Origin: Bacteroidota bacterium
GTDB lineage: Bacteria; Bacteroidota; Bacteroidia; Bacteroidales; JAGONC01
NCBI GenBank assembly: GCA_022711405.1
Contig: JAKLFC010000014.1
Coordinates: 36,123-100,122 of the forward strand
Length of the DNA: 64,000 nucleotides
Reading direction: 5' to 3'
In this document: positions 9,411 through 16,901 of the stretch, piece by piece
How the letters are laid out: each line of letters begins with the position of its first letter
Numbering within the stretch: the first letter of the stretch is position 1
Position numbers and translations under genes: made by a program
Notes under the pieces: generated by a model
Databases searched by the model: none
The model's input: the letters and a program-made list of their open reading frames with translations, nothing else
Told to the model about the DNA's origin: nothing

Positions 9411-9727
9411 GCAGTGCTGAAAAAATATTGCTTGAACAGCAGGTCATCCAGGTACTGAAAGGGATCTATGATCCGGAGATTCCGGTGAACATCTATGACC
9501 TGGGGCTTGTCTATGATATCCAGATCGGGGAGTTGAACGATGTGATCATAAAAATGACGCTGACAGCCCCCAATTGCCCCGTTGCCGAATCCCTGCCTGT
9601 TGAAGTAAGGGATAAGGTGCGTTTAGTGGAAGGTGTCTCCGATGTTGAGGTCGGAATTGTATTTGACCCGCCATGGTCAAGGGATATGATTTCCCAGGAA
9701 GGCTTACTCGAACTTGGATTTCTCTGA
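9407..9727 (+). CDS. sufT: SufT-like MIP18/DUF59 Fe-S assembly protein
   Basis: Small protein (106 residues) of the MIP18/PaaD-like DUF59 family, often found in SUF operons and thought to help Fe-S maturation. DPEIPVNIYDLGLVYDI is the family signature, and the conserved Cys57 lies in TAPNCPVAESLP. The GTG start at 9407 overlaps the sufE stop; no ATG precedes the motif. The family is recognised with confidence. Its exact role here (cluster carrier or assembly factor) is known only by analogy. Confidence 0.88.
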   Translation: MSSAEKILLEQQVIQVLKGIYDPEIPVNIYDLGLVYDIQIGELNDVIIKMTLTAPNCPVAESLPVEVRDKVRLVEGVSDVEVGIVFDPPWSRDMISQEGLLELGFL

Positions 9728-9738
9728 AACCCACAACA

Positions 9739-9766
9739 TACTGAATCCTAAATACTGAATTATTAA
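9739..9766. repeat. Heptad-periodic repeat, TACTGAA type
   Basis: Four degenerate 7-base units (TACTGAA, TCCTAAA, TACTGAA, TTATTAA) fill most of the 45 bases between the sufT-like gene and dxs. They start about 11 bases after the stop. Confidence 0.5.
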
Positions 9767-9772
9767 ATATAC

Positions 9773-11680
9773 ATGTCATCTCTGCCTGATAACCTCCTTT
9801 CGCGGATCAAACTTCCTGCAGATCTGAAGACCCTCAGGGAAGAAGAGCTGCCTCAGCTTTGCGCCGAGATACGGACGTTCATCATCGAGCAGACCGCCAG
9901 TAATCCGGGTCATCTCGGGGCCAGCCTGGGTGCAGTGGAACTGGCCGTTGCCATTCATTATGTATTTGACACTCCGCATGACCGGCTGATATGGGACGTT
10001 GGCCACCAGGCCTATGCCCACAAGATCCTGACAGGCAGGAAGGATCTGTTTTCCCTCAACAGGAAGCTCAAGGGTATCAGTGGTTTTCCAAGGAGGTCTG
10101 AGAGCGAATATGACTCCTTCGGAGTCGGGCACTCTTCCACGTCTATCTCCGCTGCGCTGGGAATGGCCGTTGCATCAAGCCTGTCCGAGAATAATCACCG
10201 GCATCATATTGCCGTCATCGGCGATGGAGCCATGACAGGAGGAATGGCCATCGAGGCACTGAATAACGCCGGCGTATCAGGTGCCAACATGCTGGTGATC
10301 CTCAACGATAATGGGATCGCTATTGACCAAAGCGTGGGAGCGCTCAGCCAGTACCTTCTGAAGATCGTCACATCAAGGGCATACAATAAATTCAAGGATA
10401 AGGTATGGATCCTGATGGGAGGACGCACCAAGTACGGGAAGAATTCCCGCGCCATCGTCAAACAGATCGGGAATGCGGTCAAGTCAACCATCCTGAAAGG
10501 ATCCAATTTCTTTGAAGCATTGAATTTCAGGTATTTCGGCCCTGTCGATGGCCATGATGTGATCAGGCTCACCAAGCTGCTGCGTGATCTTAAGAACATA
10601 AAAGGCCCGAAACTGCTGCATGTGATTACGGTAAAGGGCAAGGGTTTTTATATGGCTGAAAAGGAGCAGACGAAGTACCATGCACCCGGCACTTTTGATA
10701 AGAAAACGGGAGAACTGGTGGAGACAGAGGAAACCTGCCCCGGGAAAAAGCCGCCGAAATACCAGACGGTTTTCGGCCGGACCATCCTTGAGCTGGCAGA
10801 GGCCAATCCGCGTATTGTGGGGATCACACCCGCCATGCCTACTGGCTGCTCGCTGAATATCATGATGCAGAAGATGCCTCACCGGGCCTTCGACGTCGGG
10901 ATTGCCGAGCAGCACGCCGTCACGTTCTCGGCGGGTCTTGCCGCCGAGGGAATGATCCCCTTCTGCAATATCTATTCGACCTTTATGCAACGCGGCTATG
11001 ATCAGCTTATCCACGATGTGGCACTGCAGAATCTGCCTGTCGTATTCTGCCTCGATCGTGGCGGATTGGTGGGCGAAGACGGACCAACGCACCACGGCAC
11101 CTTTGACCTGGCTTTCCTGAGATCGGTTCCCAATATGGTCATCGCTTCCCCCCTGAATGAGAAGGAGCTCAGGAACATGATGTATACCGCCCAGCTGGAT
11201 AAGGCAGGCCCTTTTGCCATTCGTTACCCGCGAAGCCGGGGTGTTATGCCGGAATGGAAGACACCTTTTGAAAAACTGGAGATCGGAAAGGGACAGCTCA
11301 TCAGTGAAGGATCCGACATAGCTATCCTTTCCATTGGGCACATCGGGAATACGGTCATCCGCGCGGTCAGTGAACTTGCAAAGGAGTCCATCCGCCCTGC
11401 TCACTGGGATATGAGGTTTGTGAAACCTCTTGACGAGGAACTGCTCCATCAGGTGTTCGGTCGGTTCAAAAAGATCATCACGGTGGAGGATGGCACCATC
11501 GTGGGGGGATTGGGAAGCGCCGTGCTCGAATTCATGGCCGATCATTCGTACACCGCTGCGGTGACCCGACTCGGAGTGCCCGACCATTTTATTGAACAGG
11601 GAACCATCGAGGAGCTGCAGGCGGAATGTGGATACGACAAAAGCGGCATTGTACGGTGTGTCAGACAGATGATCCATTAA
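9773..11680 (+). CDS. dxs: 1-deoxy-D-xylulose-5-phosphate synthase
   Basis: First enzyme of the MEP isoprenoid pathway; joins pyruvate and glyceraldehyde 3-phosphate using thiamine diphosphate. Length 635 residues is normal. The cofactor motif GDGAMTGGMAIEALNNAG binds Mg-thiamine diphosphate, the catalytic Glu lies in IAEQHAVTFSAGLA, and HHGTFDLAFLRSVPNM belongs to the pyrimidine domain. The C-terminal transketolase domain is complete. The gene follows the suf operon in the same direction after 45 bases. IspG and IspH of the same pathway are Fe-S enzymes, so co-transcription would make sense, but no promoter or terminator was found to prove or exclude it. Confidence 0.96.
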   Translation: MSSLPDNLLSRIKLPADLKTLREEELPQLCAEIRTFIIEQTASNPGHLGASLGAVELAVAIHYVFDTPHDRLIWDVGHQAYAHKILTGRKDLFSLNRKLKGISGFPRRSESEYDSFGVGHSSTSISAALGMAVASSLSENNHRHHIAVIGDGAMTGGMAIEALNNAGVSGANMLVILNDNGIAIDQSVGALSQYLLKIVTSRAYNKFKDKVWILMGGRTKYGKNSRAIVKQIGNAVKSTILKGSNFFEALNFRYFGPVDGHDVIRLTKLLRDLKNIKGPKLLHVITVKGKGFYMAEKEQTKYHAPGTFDKKTGELVETEETCPGKKPPKYQTVFGRTILELAEANPRIVGITPAMPTGCSLNIMMQKMPHRAFDVGIAEQHAVTFSAGLAAEGMIPFCNIYSTFMQRGYDQLIHDVALQNLPVVFCLDRGGLVGEDGPTHHGTFDLAFLRSVPNMVIASPLNEKELRNMMYTAQLDKAGPFAIRYPRSRGVMPEWKTPFEKLEIGKGQLISEGSDIAILSIGHIGNTVIRAVSELAKESIRPAHWDMRFVKPLDEELLHQVFGRFKKIITVEDGTIVGGLGSAVLEFMADHSYTAAVTRLGVPDHFIEQGTIEELQAECGYDKSGIVRCVRQMIH

Positions 11681-11692
11681 AAGAAACCACCA

Positions 11693-12487
11693 ATGGACTC
11701 CATGACACTGACAGAGGTTATCATACTGGTGATCGCCGGAACCATGGTAGGATTCATTAATACCCTTGCCGGCGGAGGATCCATCATCTCGCTTTCGGTG
11801 CTCATGCTTCTTGGCCTGCCGGCCAATATCGCCAACGGTACAAACCGTATCGGGATCCTGATGCAGAATTTTGCAGCTGTGGGAAGTTTTTCTCAGCAAA
11901 AAGTGCTCGACTGGAAAAAGGGGCGCTGGTTGGCCATTCCTGCGGTGCTCGGCTCCGTCATCGGAGCCTGGATCGCAGTCGATATCAATGAAAAAGCCAT
12001 CGAATATTCCATCGCGGTCATCATGCTCCTCATGGTCGTATTCATCCTCTGGAAACCGGAGCGGTGGATCACCGAAAAGAAGGAGCTGATCAACAGGAAG
12101 GTGAGCTGGATGCAGATCGTGATCTTCTTCCTGATCGGGGTATATGGAGGATTCATTCAGATGGGAGTGGGGTATTTTCTTCTGGCAGGGCTGGTTCTCA
12201 GCGCGGGATATGAACTGGTGAAGGCCAACGCCCTGAAAGTCCTGGTGAATTTTATCTTTACACCCTTTGCCCTCATTGTGTTCATCCTCAACGGGCAGGT
12301 CGACTATGCCATTGGACTGATTCTCGGCATTGGCAACGTCATGGGAGGTTTGCTCGGATCGAGGCTGGCAGTGAAGAAGGGAGCCAATTTCGTGAAATGG
12401 GTGATCGTTGTGGTCATTCTTCTGACCTCAGCCCAGATATTCGGTCTGATCGACATCAAAGGACTACTGGTCCCGGTACTGGAGTAG
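11693..12487 (+). CDS. TSUP (TauE/SafE) family membrane permease
   Basis: Integral membrane protein of 264 residues with about eight hydrophobic segments in two related halves. The family's glycine-rich motif appears as GTMVGFINTLAGGGSIIS near residues 17-35 and is echoed in the second half by GVYGGFIQMGVGYFLLAG. TSUP proteins move sulfite, sulfonates or other small organic anions; the substrate here is unknown. It starts 12 bases after dxs (an ATG at 11702 is an alternative). Its last 24 bases overlap the 3' end of the dCMP deaminase gene on the other strand. Confidence 0.85.
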   Translation: MDSMTLTEVIILVIAGTMVGFINTLAGGGSIISLSVLMLLGLPANIANGTNRIGILMQNFAAVGSFSQQKVLDWKKGRWLAIPAVLGSVIGAWIAVDINEKAIEYSIAVIMLLMVVFILWKPERWITEKKELINRKVSWMQIVIFFLIGVYGGFIQMGVGYFLLAGLVLSAGYELVKANALKVLVNFIFTPFALIVFILNGQVDYAIGLILGIGNVMGGLLGSRLAVKKGANFVKWVIVVVILLTSAQIFGLIDIKGLLVPVLE

Positions 12488-12964
12488 TTCATCCTTCACA
12501 TAGATGATCTCAATCCCTGCAGTTCTGAACATTTCTTCACTTTCTTGCGCCTGGTGGTATTTGTATTCGCATACCACACGCACGATACCGCAGTTGATGA
12601 TAAGCATGGCGCAGGTTCGGCATGGGGTCATCCGGCAATACAGGGTGCCGCCCTGAAGCGAAATACCCAGTCTGGCTGCCTGACAGATGGCATTCTGTTC
12701 TGCGTGTACGGTTCGCACGCAATGCTGGCTCACAGAGCCGTCCTCATGGATCATTTTTTTCATCAGATGACCCACCTCATCGCAATGGGGCAGGCCCACC
12801 GGTGAGCCCACATAACCCGTTACCAGGAGCTGACGGTCGCGCGCAATCACGCATCCGCTCCGCCCGCGGTCGCATGTGGCCCTCCTGCCGATCGTGTGAG
12901 CCACCTCCATGAAATATTCATCCCATGACGGGCGGATATACCTTTCCTGAGGATCTTCTGTCAT
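12464..12964 (-). CDS. dCMP/cytidine deaminase (ComEB family)
   Basis: Zinc deaminase of 166 residues. The zinc and catalytic motif is RTVHAEQNAI, the second zinc pair is in MTPCRTCAMLIINCGI. The extra His/Cys-containing insert (VSQHCVRTVHAE) is typical of dCMP deaminases such as ComEB, which make dUMP for dTMP synthesis. It overlaps the upstream kinase by 4 bases (ATGA), so the pair is likely coupled. The 3' end overlaps the TSUP gene convergently by 24 bases. Confidence 0.9.
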   Translation of the reverse strand: MTEDPQERYIRPSWDEYFMEVAHTIGRRATCDRGRSGCVIARDRQLLVTGYVGSPVGLPHCDEVGHLMKKMIHEDGSVSQHCVRTVHAEQNAICQAARLGISLQGGTLYCRMTPCRTCAMLIINCGIVRVVCEYKYHQAQESEEMFRTAGIEIIYVKDELLQYRDQ

Positions 12965-13521
12965 ATGTTCATGATTTGATCAATGGTTTCCTGTACCTGG
13001 AGATAAAGACGTTCGACGGTGCCATTGTTGTCAAAACGGAAATCAGCCATTTCGATGCACCTCCTCAGATTCTGTTTGTTGGGGTCCTCAGAAGAATATT
13101 CCCGCTGTTCATCCTCCAGAAAAGTGTCAAACGATATCCAATCCGTCTCACTTTTCCGCATCCGGATACGTTCATATCTCAACAGTGGGTTCGCATCCAC
13201 GGCAAAGAGGTAGAAGTTTCCCTTCTGCTTCAGGGAATCCACCTCACCCGGGGTCCGGATGCTTTCAATGATCGCGTCCCTGCCTGCCTGCAGCGCCTGC
13301 CTGTAGAGTTCATCCACGATATAGGAAGGGGAATGCCGTGCTCTGAGATCGTTGGCAACCACGACCATCGTGTCTCTGCTGACAGGGAGACCGCGGGCAA
13401 GGATCTCTTCGGTGACATAAGCCCTTACTGAAAAATGTCCGAAATGAAAGTTCCTGACCAGGTAGTCAACGATCGTCCCCTTGCCTGATCCGAGTGTACC
13501 GGTGATTCCAATGATAATCAT
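12961..13521 (-). CDS. P-loop nucleotide kinase, possibly dNMP kinase
   Basis: Protein of 186 residues starting MIIIGITGTLGSGKGT. The frame is open to 13575, but this ATG at 13521 puts the P-loop at the N-terminus and avoids overlap with the next gene. The Walker A (GTLGSGKGT) and an Arg-rich lid region (YERIRMRKSE) place it with the dephospho-CoA, cytidylate and viral dNMP kinases. Its 4-base overlap with dCMP deaminase suggests a deoxynucleotide substrate. Dephospho-CoA kinase is an alternative but key CoaE motifs were not recognised. Function is inferred. Confidence 0.7.
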   Translation of the reverse strand: MIIIGITGTLGSGKGTIVDYLVRNFHFGHFSVRAYVTEEILARGLPVSRDTMVVVANDLRARHSPSYIVDELYRQALQAGRDAIIESIRTPGEVDSLKQKGNFYLFAVDANPLLRYERIRMRKSETDWISFDTFLEDEQREYSSEDPNKQNLRRCIEMADFRFDNNGTVERLYLQVQETIDQIMNI

Positions 13522-13547
13522 CTCAGGATCATTGAAATGTGTTTCGT

Positions 13548-14135
13548 TTACATTAATTTTAACTCGTCCACCCATTTGCTGTGGACCTGGACAGGTTCAA
13601 ATGTCATCAACCGGTCGAGGAGCAAGCGGATGTCATCTTCCACCAGAATATTGTTCCGGTGTTCGCTGCGCAGGAATCGTTCTTCAACGCAATGATCCAG
13701 GTAACCGATCAGCTGATCAAAATAGCCATGGATGTTAAGAAGGGCCAGCGGTTTGGAGATGACCTCAAGCTGGTTCCAGGAGAGGATCTCGGCCAATTCG
13801 TCGAGGGTTCCGAATCCACCGGGCAACGCAATGAATGCATCGGACAGGGAAGCAATTTTCGCTTTCCGCTCGTGCATCGAATCCACGATGATGACCTCGC
13901 TCATGGATTGATGGAGGATCTCCTTTTCAACCAGGATCTGAGGCATCACACCGATTACTTTTCCTCCTTTTCCCAGGACACTGTCGGCTACCATTTTCAT
14001 CAGTCCGATATTCGCTCCTCCAAATACCAGCGATATCCTGCGCAGGGCGAGCTGTTCTCCCAGCTCGGCGGCTTTTTCCCGGTAGACCCTCAGCCTGCCC
14101 ATGCTCGAACCACAAAAGACACCTATGTTTTTCAT
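13548..14135 (-). CDS. LOG family protein (TIGR00730)
   Basis: Rossmann-like protein of 195 residues of the lysine-decarboxylase-like LOG group, which cleaves nucleoside 5'-monophosphates to free base (cytokinin activation in plants, base salvage or turnover in bacteria). MKNIGVFCGSS begins at 14135 although the frame extends to 14264. The signature LPGGFGTLDELAE and the upstream MHERKAKIASLSDAFIALPGG are complete. It lies 26 bases upstream of the kinase, giving a three-gene minus-strand nucleotide-metabolism unit. It is divergent from manA. Confidence 0.88.
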   Translation of the reverse strand: MKNIGVFCGSSMGRLRVYREKAAELGEQLALRRISLVFGGANIGLMKMVADSVLGKGGKVIGVMPQILVEKEILHQSMSEVIIVDSMHERKAKIASLSDAFIALPGGFGTLDELAEILSWNQLEVISKPLALLNIHGYFDQLIGYLDHCVEERFLRSEHRNNILVEDDIRLLLDRLMTFEPVQVHSKWVDELKLM

Positions 14136-14158
14136 ATGCCTTGCATACGGTTGGAAAA

Positions 14159-14166
14159 CAAAAGTA
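14159..14166 (-). promoter_or_regulatory. -7 box for the LOG/kinase/deaminase unit
   Basis: On the minus strand this reads TACTTTTG, a full TAnnTTTG match, 23 bases before the ATG at 14135. Confidence 0.5.
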
Positions 14167-14221
14167 ACAAAAAGGATCATGAGGAGCCTTTCGAAAATAA
14201 AGGGGGAAACCTGTTTTTTTT

Positions 14222-14229
14222 TACTTTTG
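14222..14229 (+). promoter_or_regulatory. -7 box for manA
   Basis: TACTTTTG matches TAnnTTTG and lies 33 bases before the manA ATG. It faces away from the LOG promoter. Confidence 0.5.
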
Positions 14230-14262
14230 ACGACTGAAGCCCGGGAAATAAAGCCCATATCC

Positions 14263-15261
14263 ATGAATCGTTTATATCCACTGACTTTTCATCCAATCTT
14301 CAAAGACAAAATATGGGGTGGACAGCGTATGCGGACGGTCCTTGGCAGGGATTTTTCCCCTCTTCCCAACTGCGGGGAAGCCTGGCTCATTTCCGGAGTA
14401 GAAGGGGAGAATACTGTAGTAAGCAATGGTTTTCTTGCCGATAATGAACTGAATGAGCTCGTCGGGATCTACATGGATGACCTGGTGGGGGAGCATGTGT
14501 TTGAGAAGTTCGGTGAACAATTTCCTCTTTTATTCAAGTTGATCGACACCAGTGATTATCTGTCTATTCAGGTTCATCCCGGTGATGAACTGGCTGCAGA
14601 GCGCCATCAAAGCTTAGGTAAAACGGAGATGTGGTACGTGATCGATGCAGAAAAGGATGCTGAACTGATCAGCGGCTTTAAAAAAACCGTCACCCGGCAA
14701 CAATTCGTCCATCATCTTCAAAACAGGACTCTTGGTGAGATACTGAACCAGGAAAAGGTCATGCGGGGCGACGTATTTTATATCCCGGCAGGCAGGGTGC
14801 ATGCGCTGGGACCAGGTATCCTGCTGACAGAGATCCAGCAGACCTCTGATATCACCTACCGGATCTACGACTGGGACAGGCTGGATCCAAAGGGGATGCC
14901 ACGGGAATTGCATACGTTGCAGGCCATGGATGCCATTGATTTTGAGGTGTATGACCAGTACAGGACCCATTATGTGAAGCAATTGAACCAGCCGGTTCCA
15001 CTGGTTTCCAGTCCTTACTTCAATACAAATCTTCTCGAGGTTACAAAACCTGTATTCATGGATTACGGGGATAGGGATTCCTTTACGGTATATCTCTGTG
15101 TGGGGGGCAGTGCCGAACTTGTCTGCAGGGATGGCCGCATACGGCTGTCGGGCGGTGACGCCATCCTCATACCTGCCGAAATACCTGATGGCCGCATTCT
15201 CCCTGCTCCTTCAGCCACACTGCTGGAAACCTATGTTGAACCAGACATCGAAAGCTTATGA
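14263..15261 (+). CDS. manA: Mannose-6-phosphate isomerase, class I
   Basis: Zinc enzyme that interconverts mannose 6-phosphate and fructose 6-phosphate. The longer open frame from 14101 is ignored because MNRLYPLTFHPIFKDKIWGG is the family N-terminus, giving 332 residues, the short bacterial form. Metal-site motifs are LSIQVHPGDELA, GKTEMWYVI and LTEIQQTSDITYRIYDWDR; the C-terminal cupin segment is present. It could supply mannose or fucose-type precursors for surface glycans made by genes 25 kb downstream, but that link is only a guess. The stop overlaps the next start by 4 bases. Confidence 0.93.
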   Translation: MNRLYPLTFHPIFKDKIWGGQRMRTVLGRDFSPLPNCGEAWLISGVEGENTVVSNGFLADNELNELVGIYMDDLVGEHVFEKFGEQFPLLFKLIDTSDYLSIQVHPGDELAAERHQSLGKTEMWYVIDAEKDAELISGFKKTVTRQQFVHHLQNRTLGEILNQEKVMRGDVFYIPAGRVHALGPGILLTEIQQTSDITYRIYDWDRLDPKGMPRELHTLQAMDAIDFEVYDQYRTHYVKQLNQPVPLVSSPYFNTNLLEVTKPVFMDYGDRDSFTVYLCVGGSAELVCRDGRIRLSGGDAILIPAEIPDGRILPAPSATLLETYVEPDIESL

Positions 15262-16148
15262 CCAGGACAACAACGGAAAACAGGTATTTTGCGCTGATGG
15301 TTTGCCTCATCTCATACGTCGCAGCATTTGTTGTATGCTATTTCCTTTATCCATTCGTAAAACATCTGAATCCGCTGCAATCCGCTGCATTGCTCGATGC
15401 TGCCGCCACGGTGGTGATCTTTTCGGCAAGCGTCCTTTTCAATAATTCCAGCTTTTACGATCCCTACTGGAGTGTGGCACCCGTTCCTGTCGTCATTTTC
15501 TGGAGCGTCAGTTCCCTTCCCGTCCAGACCAATCCTGTGCGCCAGATCCTGATCATAAGCCTGGTCGTGATATGGGCTGTGCGGCTGACATGGAACTGGG
15601 CGCGGAGGTGGCAGGGATTCAGGGATGAGGACTGGCGCTATGCAGGTTTCCGGCAACAGTTCGGAAAGGCATACTGGCTCATTAGCTTTGCGGGGATTCA
15701 CTTTTTCCCGACGGTCGTGGTATTCGCGGGGCTTCTGCCTGTATACGCCGCACTTACTTCTGCTCCGGGACCCATCGGGATCTTCGACGTGATCGCCGGC
15801 ATACTCGCACTGCATGCCATCCTCCTTGAAACCGCTGCCGATGAGCAGCTGCGAAGGTTTGCCATGGCCAATAGGATTCCCGGGAGATTTCTGCGATCCG
15901 GATTATGGAAGTATTCACGTCATCCCAATTACCTGGGCGAGGTGACTTTCTGGATCGGATTGTTCTTCTTTTCCCTTGAGTGCAGCCAGTTTCACTGGTG
16001 GTACCTGGCCGGACCGGTAATGATGGTGCTGCTTTTCCGCTTTATCAGCATTCCAATGATCGAAAAACGATTGCACGAGAGAAAGTACGGTTACAATGAA
16101 TACGCGGAAGCTACTTCATCCCTGCTGCTCTGGCCTCCCCAAAAATGA
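15258..16148 (+). CDS. DUF1295 membrane protein, steroid 5-alpha-reductase-like fold
   Basis: Membrane protein of 296 residues with six to seven hydrophobic segments. The C-terminal motif LWKYSRHPNYLGEVTFWIG is the hallmark of the DUF1295/isoprenylcysteine methyltransferase/steroid reductase superfamily, and YDPYWSVAPV near residue 68 is typical of DUF1295. The superfamily binds NADPH or SAM and acts on lipids; the substrate here is unknown. ATGA overlap with manA suggests co-transcription. The last Lys is followed by a 180-base gap. Confidence 0.85.
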   Translation: MTRTTTENRYFALMVCLISYVAAFVVCYFLYPFVKHLNPLQSAALLDAAATVVIFSASVLFNNSSFYDPYWSVAPVPVVIFWSVSSLPVQTNPVRQILIISLVVIWAVRLTWNWARRWQGFRDEDWRYAGFRQQFGKAYWLISFAGIHFFPTVVVFAGLLPVYAALTSAPGPIGIFDVIAGILALHAILLETAADEQLRRFAMANRIPGRFLRSGLWKYSRHPNYLGEVTFWIGLFFFSLECSQFHWWYLAGPVMMVLLFRFISIPMIEKRLHERKYGYNEYAEATSSLLLWPPQK

Positions 16149-16272
16149 AGCTGATCCTTTCATCGGTTTTATTGTTTGGTGCTGTAATGGCATGGGAATT
16201 GGTAACTTCTCCCACCATTCTTTAGAATCAACCTAAATTGGAACCAACCCGCACCGTTAATGACAAATCCTT

Positions 16273-16280
16273 TAATTTTG
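16273..16280 (+). promoter_or_regulatory. -7 box of the TlpA/DUF6029/Omp28 operon
   Basis: TAATTTTG is a perfect TAnnTTTG match 48 bases before the chosen start at 16329. No convincing TTTG lies at the right distance upstream. It also rules out the in-frame ATG at 16260 as the start. Confidence 0.6.
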
Positions 16281-16328
16281 CGACAATTTATTCCACTCGT
16301 ATATATTCATATATCAATGCGTTATATC

Positions 16329-16871
16329 ATGAAAAGTACCATTTTTATCGTCCTTGTTTTTTTAGTGACCGGTTATACCTGTATGGCCCAGGGAGATACC
16401 AGGGGAAATAGGACCATTCCACCGGTGACGGTGAAAACCATGGATGGGCAAAGTTTCTCAACGGCGGACCTTACCAATGAAGGCAATCCTATGATCATCA
16501 GTTTCTGGGCGTTGTGGTGCAAGCCATGCATTCGTGAGCTCACCACCATCAGCGATGTGTATGATGAATGGCAGGAAGAGACCGGCGTGAAGCTGGTTGC
16601 CATTTCCATCGACGATTCAAGATCATCGTCGAAGGTGATGCCCTTCGTCAACGGGAAGGGATGGTCCTATGAGGTATATCTTGATCCGAACGGTGATTTT
16701 AAAAGAGCAATGAATGTGAATCTTATTCCCCACACGTTCCTGATCAACGGAAAGGGAGAGATCGTATGGCAGCATACCTCGTTCACCGAGGGTGCTGAAC
16801 TTGAACTCATCGACCTTGTCCGCAAGGTAAAAGCCGGCGAAGATATTTCCGGTAAACAGAAGGATCAGTAA
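16329..16871 (+). CDS. TlpA-like thiol-disulfide oxidoreductase
   Basis: Exported thioredoxin-fold protein of 180 residues. Starting at MKSTIFIVLVFLVTGY gives a clean signal peptide ending around ACMAQG-like TCMAQG (residue 21). The active site is WCKPC with Cys64 and Cys67. A cis-Pro appears in LIPHTFLINGKGEIVW. The longer frame from 16260 begins before the promoter. It probably reduces or oxidises envelope proteins; its partners in the operon, a DUF6029 barrel and a CxxC-bearing Omp28 lipoprotein, are commonly found together in Bacteroidota. The 22 bases to the next gene are filled by a decamer repeat. Confidence 0.88.
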   Translation: MKSTIFIVLVFLVTGYTCMAQGDTRGNRTIPPVTVKTMDGQSFSTADLTNEGNPMIISFWALWCKPCIRELTTISDVYDEWQEETGVKLVAISIDDSRSSSKVMPFVNGKGWSYEVYLDPNGDFKRAMNVNLIPHTFLINGKGEIVWQHTSFTEGAELELIDLVRKVKAGEDISGKQKDQ

Positions 16872-16901
16872 CCATGAATAACCATGAATAACCATGAATA
16901 A
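16872..16901 (+). repeat. Triplicated decamer at a start codon
   Basis: ACCATGAATA-type decamers recur three times (ATGs at 16874, 16884, 16894). Because the period is 10, each ATG is in a different frame. Only the last opens the DUF6029 gene; the first two would read MNNHE then stop. Confidence 0.85.

Noticed and set aside
10484..11899. A 471-residue open frame antisense to dxs
   Set aside because: It lies wholly opposite a well-supported dxs and the start of the TSUP gene, shows no family motif, and its composition is that of a codon shadow.
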